NCBI RefSeq assembly: GCF_024362695.1
Contig: NC_065425.1
Span: 6,205,001-6,269,000 of the forward strand
Direction of reading: 5' to 3'
Source: Pectinophora gossypiella
Taxonomy: Eukaryota; Arthropoda; Insecta; Lepidoptera; Gelechiidae
DNA length: 64,000 nt
The first letter of the stretch is position 1; every line of letters begins with the position of its first letter. A program made the position numbers and the translations under genes. Positions 30,083-40,958 of this stretch are shown here, one piece after another. The notes below the pieces were generated by a model. It was given only the letters and a program-made list of their open reading frames with translations. It did no database searches and was not told the origin of the DNA.

Positions 30083-30418
30083 AGATTGGTAATCCTACCA
30101 ACCTCATCAACCCTGGTATCAGGGTTTTTATTGAACCGCCAAATGCCCCTGACATGACTCATGTAACAACTAGTAACTTACACCAGTAAGTATTAACCGG
30201 GACCAACGGCTTAACGTGCCTTCATAATTATGAATCATCTTACTTTCGGACAAATCAAGTGTTTATTTCTTTCTTTTCTTTCTAAATCGGAATAGCCTGT
30301 AATGTCCTAACCAAACTAGTGATCATCACAAAGTGTTTTTTGTAATATTTCTCCATCGGGATTCGAACCCGGGATTTCCGGATCGTGAGCCTAACGCTCA
30401 ACCACTGGACCGCGTACG
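30083..30418 (-). mobile_element. SINE-B copy
   Basis: Minus-strand head GGTCCAGTGGTTGAGCGTTA and B box GGGTTCGAATCCC. The low end holds CCAACCTCATCAACCCTGGT. A CTTTCTTTTCTTTC insert lies near 30270. Confidence 0.85.
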
Positions 30419-31084
30419 TCCAAGTGGACTCACAGATTTATTCTTGGAGAATTTCGTGCGCAAAAGTTAGAATAATATAGAGAGCCGAAAAGTTTTAATG
30501 GGAAGGTCAAGTAACTCTTCTATTAGAAGGGGCCGACGAATCTTCACTTGTTGATCTTTGTAAAGGGAAAAACGTACTACGTCGAAGAATTGTATTGGGG
30601 AATTAATTGAGTTGCCATCTAATCGAGTTGACAATAAAACTTTACGATTAACAATCTCAATCTGACGTAAAAGTGGTTTAATGGAAAACCAACAAAGACT
30701 TTTTTCAGGTTCACGCCAAAAATTTAAAAACAAAAATCCGAATCTTCATAAAAGTTCATGACACCCATAATATAGTTCTTATTAAAGTATAAAGAGATGA
30801 CTCGGGAGCGCAGCCGGTGGAACGGAAATGTGCACAAAATGAGCATATTATATTAGGCAACGATCGTAAAGGTTATAATAGGTATGTACCTATGTAGGTA
30901 TAGTATATTATGTATGTGTATATACTTATAGAGACTTAGGTATATATTTGCGTTCCCATAGTCTGTTTTTTATATAGTTATTATTATTTTAAACGGTTTT
31001 ATATGTACTTAGATATAATTATTATAATGTATTTCATATATTGCACCTCTTTTTATTCTCCCGCAGATATTCTTCTACTACCTC
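30419..31084. other. No feature recognised
   Basis: An 88-codon minus open frame at 30467-30733 has no known motif. Confidence 0.3.
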
Positions 31085-31186
31085 TGTGTTGGCTGGAAGA
31101 GATCTCTCTTAGAGATAACTCCTCCCTTGTAAACGTCCATTTCATGTTTGTGATGTAACTAGTTGTTAAGTGCAATAAAGTATATA
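31085..31186 (+). mobile_element. LINE 3' end
   Basis: TTGGCTGGAAGAGATCTCTC TTAGAGATAACTCCTCC (stem GATCTCT/AGAGAT) followed by AAGTGCAATAAAGTATATAA. A divergent relative of the 16014 copy. Confidence 0.55.
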
Positions 31187-31342
31187 AAAAGTTTTCACAT
31201 CAATAATGGCTTCTTTGGTACAACAGCGCAACCACAAACACGGCGGGTGAATCGATACAGCGGTCCAGCCAGAGATGTTTAGGTGTGACCACTTCACACG
31301 GCGACGTGAGTAAACAAGCCACATGGGGACTCATGTAAGTTG

Positions 31343-31489
31343 GTACAGTCATGAGCATTATCATGTACCCACTTTAGAACCCTGTCATACTATCATATTT
31401 GTCATTTAATGAGACTTCCGGTTTAATTTATCAAAAAAGTTAATGTGACATGGTCTCAAAGTGTATACATATTAGTACTCGTGATTTAC
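31343..31489 (+). mobile_element. MITE-D copy
   Basis: GTACAGTCATGAGCATTATC ... ATTAGTACTCGTGATTTAC. Older than 12409 and 20449, with many substitutions; the right end has lost GACCGTAC. Confidence 0.75.
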
Positions 31490-31566
31490 TGAGGGCATAT
31501 CTCCCTTGTTTTTATAATCTGTGAATGCACCGTTACTGTGAGAACATCTTTGCAATCATCCATATA

Positions 31567-31779
31567 CAGGTTGTTAGTGACATGACGTAACGAATACGAT
31601 TCAGACCATGATTCTGAGTTAATTTCAAGAGGAATTTTCCGTCGCAAAATCCGTGTTTTTTATATAAGTAGTTTTTTAAATGATTTTCAATTACTTTCTT
31701 TTGCGATGAAATTCCACTTGATATTAACTCAGAATAATCAACCCCCTTAGTATTCGTTACGATGTCACTTACACCCCGT
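31567..31779. mobile_element. MITE-T copy (first of a close pair)
   Basis: CAGGTTGTTAGTGACATGAC ... ATGTCACTTACACCCCG. The GAGGGGGATG block is missing from the left arm. Confidence 0.8.
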
Positions 31780-31812
31780 GCCAGTACATACGGGTAGCCA
31801 TACAAGTAGGTA

Positions 31813-32045
31813 TGGGTGTTAGTGACACCGTAACGAATACTGAGAGTGATGATTCAGACCATGATTCTGAATTGATACTCGTATAAAGTGGAATTTCCTG
31901 TCGGAAAATTTATGAAAATATTGAATAGTGTTTTTTAAAATTATTTTCCGTTCCTTTTGCGACGGAAAATTCCACTTGATATCAACTCAGAATTATGGTC
32001 TGAATCATCCCTCAAAGTTTTCGTTACGATGTCACTAACACCCTG
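31813..32045. mobile_element. MITE-T copy (second of a close pair)
   Basis: TGGGTGTTAGTGACACCGTA ... TGTCACTAACACCCTG. Only 33 bp separate it from the preceding copy. That spacer contains GTAGCCATACAAG, also found next to the copies at 7192 and 56466. Confidence 0.85.
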
Positions 32046-32358
32046 TATTTTCTTTATAACCAATAAGAGTGCGCTACGTTCTCCATTTGCGTCGTGAGAA
32101 AGCAGCCTTATACTTTACACGCGTAAGGAGATTACATATTCTACACGAACCATTATCACAATGATAAAGCATGTAACGAATATAATGACATTAAATAAAT
32201 AATCAGATTCATCTGCGTGTATCTTCTCATTTAGAAAGCACTCCATAAAATTGCCAAGACTACATTCTCGTATGTTACGTAAGTATTATCGTGAACGCCG
32301 GCAACTTTCTTGACAGAGAAATAACATCACATAATCTCACGAGTACATCCCCCAATTG
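32046..32358. other. No feature recognised
   Basis: Unassigned AT-rich sequence. Confidence 0.35.
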
Positions 32359-32750
32359 ATATATTCTTCGTTCGTCCTGAACTTTGTCCCACATTTCAAA
32401 AAAAATCTTAGTTTGTCCCATAACACTATTGAAGTTGTGCTTCGTCCCAAATCACATGTACCTTTACTTTTAGTTACCTTATATTGTTTCTTACTTTCTA
32501 TGAGACAAACTTTGACGTTGGTTTAATTACTTAGTTATTTGATGATTGTACAAAATGGTAAGTATGACCAAAGCAAATATTAAGCTTTGGCATATAAAAA
32601 GGTATGAGCCGGAGAAGGAATATAAAATAGGACGAAGCAGAAACAAAATGATTTAAATTATATTTTGGGACGAAGGATGTATATTATTTGGGAAGACTTA
32701 TGATTTTTTAATGCGGGACAAAACTGAGTGAGACAAACGAAGAATAAATA
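32359..32750. mobile_element. MITE with long imperfect TIRs rich in GTCCC/GGGAC
   Basis: Left TATATTCTTCGTTCGTCCTG ..TTTGTCCCACATTT and, ~80 bp in, GTGCTTCGTCCCAAA. Right (inverted) TTTGGGACGAAGGATG and AATGCGGGACAAAAC ...GACAAACGAAGAATAAATA. The arms are ~100 bp with gaps. No open frame. Confidence 0.65.
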
Positions 32751-33790
32751 CAGAGAAGTAGTCAGACAGAGAAATAGAACTTATCTTCGTTACAAATTCT
32801 AATAAAAAATACACCCATACACATAGCGTGCATGGTGGTTTATATACACCTGTAGGTAAATTATATAAGTCATAAATGTTTTCTGACGAATTTTAGTGTA
32901 GGTTTTTAATTTGTATAAAACTATGTTAAGTATATATTTTATTAACATTGTAACTATTAGTGAGTAAGTAACAAGTTGATGCATAAATACTATACCAAAT
33001 TTCATAGAGAAATATTAAAAAAGTCATAAATATCCGGATAAAACCATTTGGTTTCTAAAAAAATATTTTTAACTTTAAATATACCGAAAATTATACATAA
33101 AAAAGTTATTGATATCCAATTTTACTATCGGAATTTTTTATCATAAACTTGCCTCGTAAAAATTGATTACCTAGTCATTTATCTTAATTTTAAAACTCAT
33201 GGCACTTTTATTTTTAAACCATGATTGATAGTCACATTTTTACGTTTTAAAACGTTTAATAAAATCTATATGTAGACTAAGTAGAGTACCTTTTAAACTA
33301 CATTATTAGACGTCGAAATTTATATTTGAAACTTTATAATTACAATAATGGTATACCTATTTAAATATTATTATTTTTCTTGTGCGTGGCTAATATCTGT
33401 ATCGCTAAAATTTAAATTGTTTCACAATAAGTTTCATACCGATACTAATGGCCATAGTCACTTGGGCATTGTCCTTTAAATTATTTTCAGATTCGTGTAT
33501 GTGTATGAATAAAAACCACTCACTTCACACATGCGTTTCAGGATAGCTCATAAACGAGTGGTGTGGGAGCAATCAGGGCGGGAGGACCGACCGTTTCGCA
33601 TTTCTCATGACCAAATTAATTTGTCATAACGTAGTAGGTACAATCTGCTGCGGAAATGGCCATTTTTATTTGCCAATTCTTTTTTTTTCTTCTTAGGTAG
33701 ATGACCGACCTCACTCATCTCCGGTTTCATTAATCACAACAAACTATGCAGTAATGCTACCTCACAGTAGTTGCTGAGACCGCAGCGTGG
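32751..33790. other. AT-rich sequence, nothing recognised
   Basis: No repeat match, RNA gene or meaningful open frame noted over about 1 kb. Confidence 0.4.
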
Positions 33791-34022
33791 TGACATAGAA
33801 TAAGGAATTATACTACGTCTAGAACGGCAACTCTCCGCTCCCCACCAGCGGCTGAGCTAGGATTACCTCACCCCCTCTCCGACATAGTTTAGTCTTCAAT
33901 CGTATGATAACAAACGTCACCCACACAGATGCGCGTGTACGATAACGTCAATGTGTAGTGTCTGTGTAAATTGAGGTGTTTTGTATGAAGTGTCCGGGTG
34001 TGGTGGTAGCGTCACCATTGTG
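33791..34022 (+). repeat. Repeat-L copy
   Basis: TAGAACGGCAACTCTCCGCT CCCCACCAGCGGCTGAGC and GATGCGCGTGTACGATAACG match 21067-21290 with few differences. Confidence 0.65.
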
Positions 34023-34161
34023 GTTCGAAATACTGAGACGTAGAACCTAAGAAAATCATTATAAAATCTACCTTAAAGTTATTATTGTAAGAATATGTGG
34101 AAATAAATACATTTTATTATTATTATTAAAATTACAAAAAAGTCGATTAAGTGACAGGTAT

Positions 34162-34408
34162 ATATCGTCACTGAAAAGGCAAAAATACGTAAGCGCCAAA
34201 ATGTAATTTCAAGAAAAAGCCGTTTAAAGTAGCTTTCTCGTTTTTTTATCATAACTTTTTACCAATTTATTCAATTTAGATGACGTCAACGTTTTACCGA
34301 GATTACACGGTTTTTCATTTTCTATATCTAGCAATACATATTATAAAATGGACTGCTATTTTAGGATATTTTGGCGCTTATGTAATTTTGCCTTTCAAGT
34401 GACGATAT
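34162..34408. mobile_element. 247-bp MITE with ~41-bp TIRs
   Basis: ATATCGTCACTGAAAAGGCA..ACGTAAGCGCCAAAAT (34162-34203) is inverted at 34368-34408 (ATTTTGGCGCTTATGTAATT..GTGACGATAT) with a handful of mismatches. No open frame. Confidence 0.8.
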
Positions 34409-35021
34409 GATAAGCAGTAAGTAGATGTATCGGGAACCAAACAATTTTCTCCGACTCAAGTGATTCAATGACGATAGGACTGTAGAATAGGTAGGTACCG
34501 GTACTTACAACAAACCTAAGTAATAAATTATTAATGATATTGAATTAAAATGTAAATAAAGATTATAAGTTATGTATTTGTGTTTTATACCATATAAAAC
34601 GCAACAAGTTTAAAGTGAAATATCTCTTGTCTCTTTCCTACAAAAATGTATATATTAAGTGAGAAAGGGACGAGAGATATGTCTCTTTCACGCTAGGTGA
34701 TGTACTTATTGTCAAGTTTTTACAAGTACTAATGTATATCTCGTTATACTACTAAATATAAGACTGAAGAGATCTTAAAGTGTACACTGCACAGCTGAAA
34801 GTAAAATCCTTTACCATAGGACATTAAGCACTCTACCACTCACCATAATAAGGATTGATGGAGACCCAAAGTAGTAAGTCTTCCTCAGTCGCCTAGGGCT
34901 TTTAAGGCAGCTGACAGACTAATGTTTCTAAAGCGTTCTCTAATGATTCTACATAGAAACTAAACAATTTTAATTTTTTGGACTTCGTTTAGTGCGAATA
35001 TTGGATACTTAATATTGGAAT
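34409..35021. other. No feature recognised
   Basis: Two inverted GAGAAAGGGACGAGAGATAT / ATATCTCTTGTCTCTTTC-type blocks lie near 34618 and 34660, a loose hairpin. The rest is unassigned. Confidence 0.35.
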
Positions 35022-35314
35022 GCCAACCTCATCAACCCTGGTGTCAGAGTTATGATTGACCCGCCAAAAGCCCCTGACATGGCTCATGTAACGATTACTC
35101 ACCTACATCAGTAAATAGTAACCGGGACCAACGGCTTAACGTACCTTCCGAAGCACGGATCATCTTACTTTCGAACAATTGGGTAATCAGCCTGTAATGT
35201 CCTAAGCAAACCAGGGATCACAAAGTGATTTTTTTTATATGTCCCCACCGGGTTTCGAACCCGGGGCCTCTGGATCATGATTCCAACGCTCAACCACTGG
35301 ACCACAGAGGCCGT
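35022..35314 (-). mobile_element. SINE-B copy
   Basis: Minus-strand head GTGGTCCAGTGGTTGAGCGT and B box GGGTTCGAAACCC; the low end is CAACCTCATCAACCCTGGTG. Confidence 0.85.
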
Positions 35315-35441
35315 TAGTAAGTGAAGTAAGTAAAATCACCACCACCACTGATAACCAGTCCATACACTCAATTACAAGTTGCCTTAATGTCTACTGTCTA
35401 TTTATTTGTAAGTACTCTCTTGTGTAAGTTGCTTTTATTCC

Positions 35442-35690
35442 GTGTTTAGTTTCATATTATGTTACTGTGAAACAAGAAACAAGAAACATTTATTGAGAAG
35501 CTGTGTGGGTACATACATGCAGGTGTCAAACATTATGAAATTGTCTCAACAGCATGTCCATGTCGAACGTACAATATTACAAATTATGTCATTATTAAGC
35601 ATCAAGGAATTAAGTAAGTACCTAATAATTAGTCACATTATAAACATGGTCGGTATGGTGTCCAAATAAACGCTTCTTTCTTTCTAAAAT
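35442..35690. mobile_element. LINE 3' ends, minus tail and plus tail
   Basis: GAAACAAGAAACAAGAAACA TTTATT at 35469 reads on minus as AATAAATG plus a (TTTCTTG)n tail. GTATGGTGTCCAAATAAACG CTTCTTTCTTTC at 35655-35684 reads on plus as a 3' end with a (TTTC)n tail, like 41440-41480. No coding remnant. Confidence 0.45.
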
Positions 35691-35734
35691 GATTATTTCC
35701 TCTACAAAAATACATGGTAATATTTGTAGAGGCT

Positions 35735-35920
35735 AAAGGCTAAACTTCTAGTACTCCTAGTATGGCTTTGTAATAGACTACTCTGGGCGCTATCGCACTT
35801 GCGTCAGACAGAGTACTGCGGGGCGGAAGGCAAGAGGGAAACCACTGCCCTATTTTTCCCTAAAAAGTAGCAATCATGCTACACCGACAAGAGCGTGGCT
35901 CTTAAATTAGTGATGATGAG
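35735..35920 (+). mobile_element. SINE-S copy with RTE-LINE 3' tail
   Basis: GACTACTCTGGGCGCTATCG, GACAGAGTACTGCGGGGCGG and GGGAAACCACTGCCCTATTT, then CATGCTACACCGACAAGAGC GTGGCTCTTAAATTAGTGATGATGAG. The shared terminal ~45 bp with the LINE at 1405 is nearly exact. Confidence 0.8.
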
Positions 35921-36631
35921 AGGCTAAACTAAGAAACCTTGTGCTTTAGGACTCCAGGCCTGCTTTTCCAAAAAGTCATGAAGAAAATAACAAGATAAAA
36001 AATGCTAACCTACTTGGTACAGTAATGTCCGTAACTTTACCTAATTTCATGCCGATCGCCCGCTATTACTATCTTTAAGACAAAATATATTTAATATGTA
36101 TAAAAGGTAACTGTACAAATACATGTTGCAGTCATAGTTGAAAATTACGTTTCCTTTGCAGGCATACACATATCACACAGGAAATTTAATAACATTAAAT
36201 ACACAAGTAACATAAAAATAACTTGTTTTTATAAACTTTCTGCACGTAAAATAATTTAAACAGCCTAGTTCTACCGCATTCCAAGACCCAAGAACGTTGG
36301 AATACAAAACAAAATATTCTTAATTCACTCGATTGTCTCCCGCGGATGCTAATATTTTCGGAGTGGACTGTATAAAATATCCCGTTATTCCCGGGTGGCA
36401 AGTGAATCCCGAATATAAATCCCGTGTATAATGTATTTAGTACCGAAAATAAACCGGCACTGGTTTCACGTTAGGGACGGAACGGACGTCATTATTCTGA
36501 AATTAAAATTCGAACGCCACGTTCTAAAATGAAAACAAAAATCAGTTTTGTTTGTTTTTCGGTCAAAGATTGATAAAAAATTTAAGTTTTGGTTTTACGA
36601 TGCGCGTTTTTTACCTTTGGGTGCATGTATC
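35921..36631. other. No feature recognised
   Basis: Unassigned. No open frame with recognisable content. Confidence 0.35.
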
Positions 36632-36778
36632 AATAGGGTAGTTTCCAACTAGTCAAATCAGTTACATAAATAAGTTAAATAGAAATGTTATTTGTTAATT
36701 TTAGATCTGTCTTTATTTAGTAATCAGAATTTCATAATTTATCTTGAACCTAGTACACGACCCAATTATACGTGTCAT
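36632..36778 (+). repeat. Repeat-E copy with internal deletion
   Basis: GGGTAGTTTCCAACTAGTCA AATCAGTTAC jumps to ATAAATAAGTTAAATAG, losing the CRE-like GTGACGTCA middle. It then continues to GTACACGACCCAATTA. Confidence 0.75.
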
Positions 36779-37317
36779 TGTATCTGATATTGTATTTAAT
36801 TTCTTTATTAACGTTCCTTTAATTTTAAATAAATTACTCGCTTAAGGAATCTTATTAAATTACGCTTTTCTTGTCGATAATACAGCAACTACATTACTCG
36901 TATACATAGAGTTCAATCTCACGTACAATATAATTGCACAATAAATGACAAAATCATGTTCATATCTACAACTTCATTACACATGACATGTCATATCACC
37001 GTATCTCTCGTTGACAGTAATCGGTTTAAGTAGTCAACTAACTTAATCTGTCGGCTCTGCGCTTTGCTAATCTATGACACCTGTTCCAAATTCGAATGTA
37101 GATCTCATTTGACTTTGTTTGTATTGAATTAAATATAGCTGTCCAATCTGTGATAAAAACGATAATTTGAATAAAGAACGAGATTTGAAATAATAATAAC
37201 GATTTGTTTATTTTCAGAGAGAAATGAATTCACTGTGAAAACAGATTGTCTATTCTAGATTGTTCTATGTTGTACCTATATTTTTTCCGTAAACTGGTTA
37301 GGTAAGGTTAGGGTAGT
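36779..37317. other. No feature recognised
   Basis: AT-rich and unassigned. Confidence 0.35.
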
Positions 37318-37795
37318 GTCACGGGGTTTAAAAAGGCCACATTAAAGAAATTCATTAAAAAAGCAATATTGCAACATGACAATTAAGAGCCGTGGTAGCC
37401 CAATTAGTAAAACGCTTGACTGTCAATTTGGGGTCGCAGGTTCGAATCCTAGCATAGGCCCAAACCAATGATTTTCGAATTTGTTTTCGAATTCATGTTT
37501 GAATCATAATAAATGATTATCAAGTGCTCAGCGGTGAAGGAAAACATCGTGAGGAAACTCACATTCCCGAGAAATGCATTTCGGAACTATGTGACCTAAC
37601 CTATACTGGGTTGATTTTCCCTTCGCGGATTGGAAGGTCAGACAGGCAGTCGCTTCTGTAAAAAACCGGACCTGTCAAATCTTCAGGTTAGGTAAGCGGA
37701 CCCCGTGAAAAACGGTATGAATGATTGCAATAATTATGACATTTGCGCGTATGAAATGTACGCAATGCCAACAAGTTTAATGTCAATGTGGCTTT
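37318..37795 (+). repeat. Repeat-N copy split by SINE-K
   Basis: The left part GGGGTTTAAAAAGGCCACAT ...GCAATATTGCAAC ends at ATGACA (37376-37381). The right part resumes at ATGACATTTGCGCGTATG (37736). The order matches uninterrupted copies at 16537 and 17548. Confidence 0.65.
37382..37735 (+). mobile_element. SINE-K copy, full length, 6-bp TSD
   Basis: TSD ATGACA at 37376-37381 and 37736-37741. The tRNA-like head has A-box region TGGTAGCCCAATTAGT (37393-37408) and B box GGTTCGAATCC (37439-37449). Body: GCTCAGCGGTGAAGGAAAAC ATCGTGAGGAAACTC and GTGACCTAACC. 3' end: CAGGTTAGGTAAGCGGACCC CGTGAAAAACGG. Confidence 0.9.
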
Positions 37796-38081
37796 ATTAG
37801 GCCGTTGACCTTACAAACGATAAGAAGAGGAAGGAAATGTATAAAGCTGTGTTAATAGTACAACTCTAAGATAACGGTAACACGGAACTTTATACGGAGA
37901 TGAACGTTCATTAGTCACTGTAGGTACAGGCTTATCGCGACGGATTGCTGTAAATATCAAGTTTCAAAATTATACGGCCGCTACCCTCTCTTCTAATGAA
38001 GGTAACATTCAACTACTCACACCGAAGCGTACATTTAAAGTTTCATAGATCATCGATATCTCGTGGTTTGGTGGAGGAGCT
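37796..38081. other. No feature recognised
   Basis: Unassigned. Confidence 0.35.
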
Positions 38082-38135
38082 CGATGGCGCAGCGGTAAAC
38101 GCGCTCGGTCTGCGATTGTTGAAGATGGGAGTTAA
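38082..38135 (+). mobile_element. SINE-C head fragment
   Basis: GGAGCTCGATGGCGCAGCGG TAAACGCGCTCGGTCTGCGA TTGTTGAAG; the 5S-like segment and body are missing. Confidence 0.75.
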
Positions 38136-38215
38136 ACATAGCTGGCGAAGAGTTTACCGTATATAATTATCAGACCATGCGCAATTTCTAATAATTTATT
38201 CGTCAGAAATAATAT

Positions 38216-38775
38216 TTGTTTGTTTGTTTGTATACTCTTTATTGCTTTAAAATACAAAGAAAATTTAATTTAATTTATCGTTACATAAAGCATAGGCGAG
38301 CTTATCCCTAATTGGGATTTTTTCCAGCTAACCTTGGACAGCCTGAAAGAAACTCAGTGGGCCGGTGTTATCACGCAATAAATTAGTTAATATCTATGAA
38401 TAGCAAGTAAACTAAATGTATACTTATTACTAATATTACTAAATACGTATATAGACTACTTATTGATAATTACATAAATAAGTATATTACAAGATAAGTA
38501 TATACATATATAAAACAGATATAATATAATATATAGTATAGTTTAGCTCAAAGTCAATGTTCAAGAAAATACTTCTTCAATAGAGCTTTAAAGGCAGTAA
38601 TTGAGGGTGCCTGCCGCACAGTGTCAGCCAGCAAATTCCAGCTACGAGCAGCCATGACCGCGAACGATTTGTCATACGACCTGGAGCTACGTGATGGAAC
38701 GTGCAGATCCAGCTCATTTCGTGGCCGCAGCCGAGCATCAGCCACCACACACAGATATTGTAATATTTCATTATA
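38216..38775 (-). pseudogene. LINE ORF2 C-terminus and 3' UTR (CR1/Jockey-like)
   Basis: Minus-strand reading to the stop at about 38554 gives LRPRNELDLHVPSRSSRSYD, KSFAVMAARSWNLLADTVRQ and APSITAFKALLKKYFLEH. In CR1/Jockey-type LINEs the end of ORF2 has this layout: a YDKSF..... WN.LP.... S...FK..LK..L block. The 3' UTR runs to about 38235 and ends in a (CAAA)n tail on minus (TTTGTTTGTTTG at 38217-38232). It is 5'-truncated, and the sequence above 38786 belongs to a Repeat-G scrap (GGATTTTACGACATCCC). Confidence 0.72.
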
Positions 38776-38796
38776 ATTATTATTAATTATGCCTCA

Positions 38797-39216
38797 GTAG
38801 GATTTTACGACATCCCTGGTAAGTAAAAGAGCTGAACGCGTTTTAAGTTTTTTATTCGCTTTCAGGCAAGCAAACCTTTTAGTAACTTATCATAATTTAT
38901 AAATTTAGCTAAATTAATAGAAAACGTTTTTATTTAAAAATACAAACACCTACATCAGAAATGTATCTTTACGCCACACAGTCACCTTAATTCATTACGA
39001 GGACGGACTCGGAATGTGATAAAAAATAAATTAAAAATTTAAAAACCGACTATTAAGTATTGTGCTAAAAAGTGATGAAACAACAAAATTATGTCTCCTA
39101 CATTTGAATTAAATAGATAGGTATTAGATATAGCAATATACTTAAGATTTTCTTCGCTCTTACGCGGAGTATATAGTGTTGTTTAGAAGATAACGACATA
39201 AACATAACATGAGCTC
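38797..39216. other. Repeat-G scrap then unassigned AT-rich sequence
   Basis: GTAGGATTTTACGACATCCC at 38799 matches the end of Repeat-G. Nothing else recognised. Confidence 0.35.
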
Positions 39217-39312
39217 ACGACTATATCCCAATAGAGGTAGAGGTACATCCATCGCAAGATGAACTAAATACCCACACCTCACCGAGCTTTCTGTTAGACC
39301 AACGTGCTAGGT
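39217..39312 (-). mobile_element. SINE-H 3' fragment
   Basis: ACTATATCCCAATAGAGGTA, CATCGCAAGATGAACTAAAT and CACCGAGCTTTCTGTTAGAC CAACGTG are reverse-strand SINE-H. It runs straight into the microsatellite. Confidence 0.75.
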
Positions 39313-39314
39313 AA

Positions 39315-39315
<1 letters not shown>

Positions 39316-39383
<68 letters not shown>

Positions 39384-39400
39384 CCGCCCGCCCGCCCGCC
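39316..39400. repeat. Compound (AC)n(GCAC)n(GCCC)n microsatellite
   Basis: Three successive simple repeats stepping from AC to GCAC to GCCC. Confidence 0.95.
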
Positions 39401-39837
39401 CCAACACACGTATGTGTTACGAGTATCTATCAATATGTCTAATAAATCTGTCAGTCACACAATCTGTCCTAAAAGCTCGCTTACTACGGCATACGACTCC
39501 ATATTCCGTTAAAATTTTAATATTCGATGTCTTACTTATCTACATATTGGTCACTTAATACTGCCCTGACCTGTCATCGCGGACAATACGCCTATTTTTT
39601 GCGGGCAAACAATTTTCTTTACGTGTCTCGTATGTACAATAAAGTATGCCGCTGAATAAACAAAAAAAATGAAATATTCCAAAACATATGAAGGTTTCAA
39701 TGAGGGCTTCTGTTTTTATTCTCCTTTCGGTACACATCTGTTACTTGATTTTTGCAAACATTGGGATTTGTGGGTTGGCATTCATTGGTTTTTGATAAAT
39801 GTATGATGAAAGCGTAGAGATTTTGCAGTTTTCACTA
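39401..39837. other. No feature recognised
   Basis: An AGTATGCCGCTGAATAAACA-like LINE 3' end may be present near 39635-39660. Otherwise unassigned. Confidence 0.3.
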
Positions 39838-40005
39838 GCACAGTTGACTCGACCATTATAGACGGCGATACGGCGCACCACCTACCACGTTGATCTAACA
39901 GAAAGTCCAAAAAACCAAAAGCCGGAAGCCTAGTAGAAGGTGTGGGTACTTACTTCATCTTACCATGGGTGTACCTCTGATTACCCCATTTGGGATATAG
40001 TTGAC
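39838..40005 (+). mobile_element. SINE-H body fragment
   Basis: GCACAGTTGACTCGACCATT ATAGACGGCGATACGGCGCA, then ACGTTGATCTAACAGAAAG and GGGATATAGTTG; a ~20-bp insert AAAAAACCAAAAGCCGGAAG lies in the middle. Confidence 0.75.
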
Positions 40006-40154
40006 AGATTCTATGTTTGAGATTTGCTGTATTCAGTTGTAAGTTGAAAGTAAAACAATTAAAAGCTTTGGAGACAACTGTGGATCGTTTGAAGATACTA
40101 AATTAGTGCACAATGTAGTATCGAATTAAACATTTTATCCAAGGTGTGCAGTGC

Positions 40155-40255
40155 AGCAGCGAGGTGGACTATGCCCCATACCCCCTTCGGTTGATTGAGA
40201 GAAGGCCTATGCCCAGCAGTGGGTCATATATAGGCTATTTATGTTATGTTATGCA
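40155..40255 (+). mobile_element. SINE-A 3' fragment
   Basis: GGACTATGCCCCATACCCCC TTCGGTTGATTGAGAGAAGG and CCCAGCAGTGGGTCATATAT AGGCTATTTATGTTATG. Confidence 0.75.
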
Positions 40256-40958
40256 AGGTGCTATATAATAAGTGTACTTTAAATTCCGTTTTTCTTAATA
40301 CAGAAATGCTTTGTTTGTTTATACTATTTATTTATTTTTTGTTATGGCAATGGGTCGCTTAGGAATACGACCATTCTGCCAATTTATACTATTATATTTT
40401 TATAAAAAATCTTTTGACATAACAAGTTTTCACATTTGTCCGGCCAAATATTGAATGCCGTATATACGAGCAACAAGCAAGCCAGAAATAATTTTATTTA
40501 AGTAGATTCTATTTCTTTCTGATAAAAAAAACAAAGGTACCTAAACATAATATTACGGTAAATCTATTTATTTCCCCATAATAATTATGTACAGTAATAA
40601 TTATTTTTTGTGTGAACGCTAATGTAAGTAGTAATTGATGGATGTGGGTACGTTAACGTATTTTGATGTTTTCCTTAGCTCAAGCAAAGATAAGCTAAAA
40701 GTCCGACCTATACGGATTTTTTTTACACTTCTACATCCATAACGACAGTTTTTTTTTCATTCCTAAGACGCTTCGAATGAGATATGTCTGAAATCTGATG
40801 GAGGGGGCCGTTTTGACTCATCGTCTATAATGAGAACGTGTGATTCTCTTGGGTAGCTAGGCTTGTTATCAGAAATATAAAAGAGAGAGCTAGTGGCTCA
40901 AACATCATCCCGCACATTTGTTTCACGATATATCTATAGAAGAGTAACTTACTTACCT
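40256..40958. other. No feature; possible Retro-F scrap near 40433
   Basis: CATTTGTCCGGCCAAATATT GAATGCCG resembles CATTTGTCCGGCCAAGTAGT TAATGCC of Retro-F. Otherwise AT-rich. Confidence 0.3.

Noticed and set aside
37383..37460. tRNA gene in the head of SINE-K (and of SINE-A, -B, -H copies)
   Set aside because: A and B boxes are present, but no complete cloverleaf with acceptor-stem pairing follows; the sequence continues into the SINE body.
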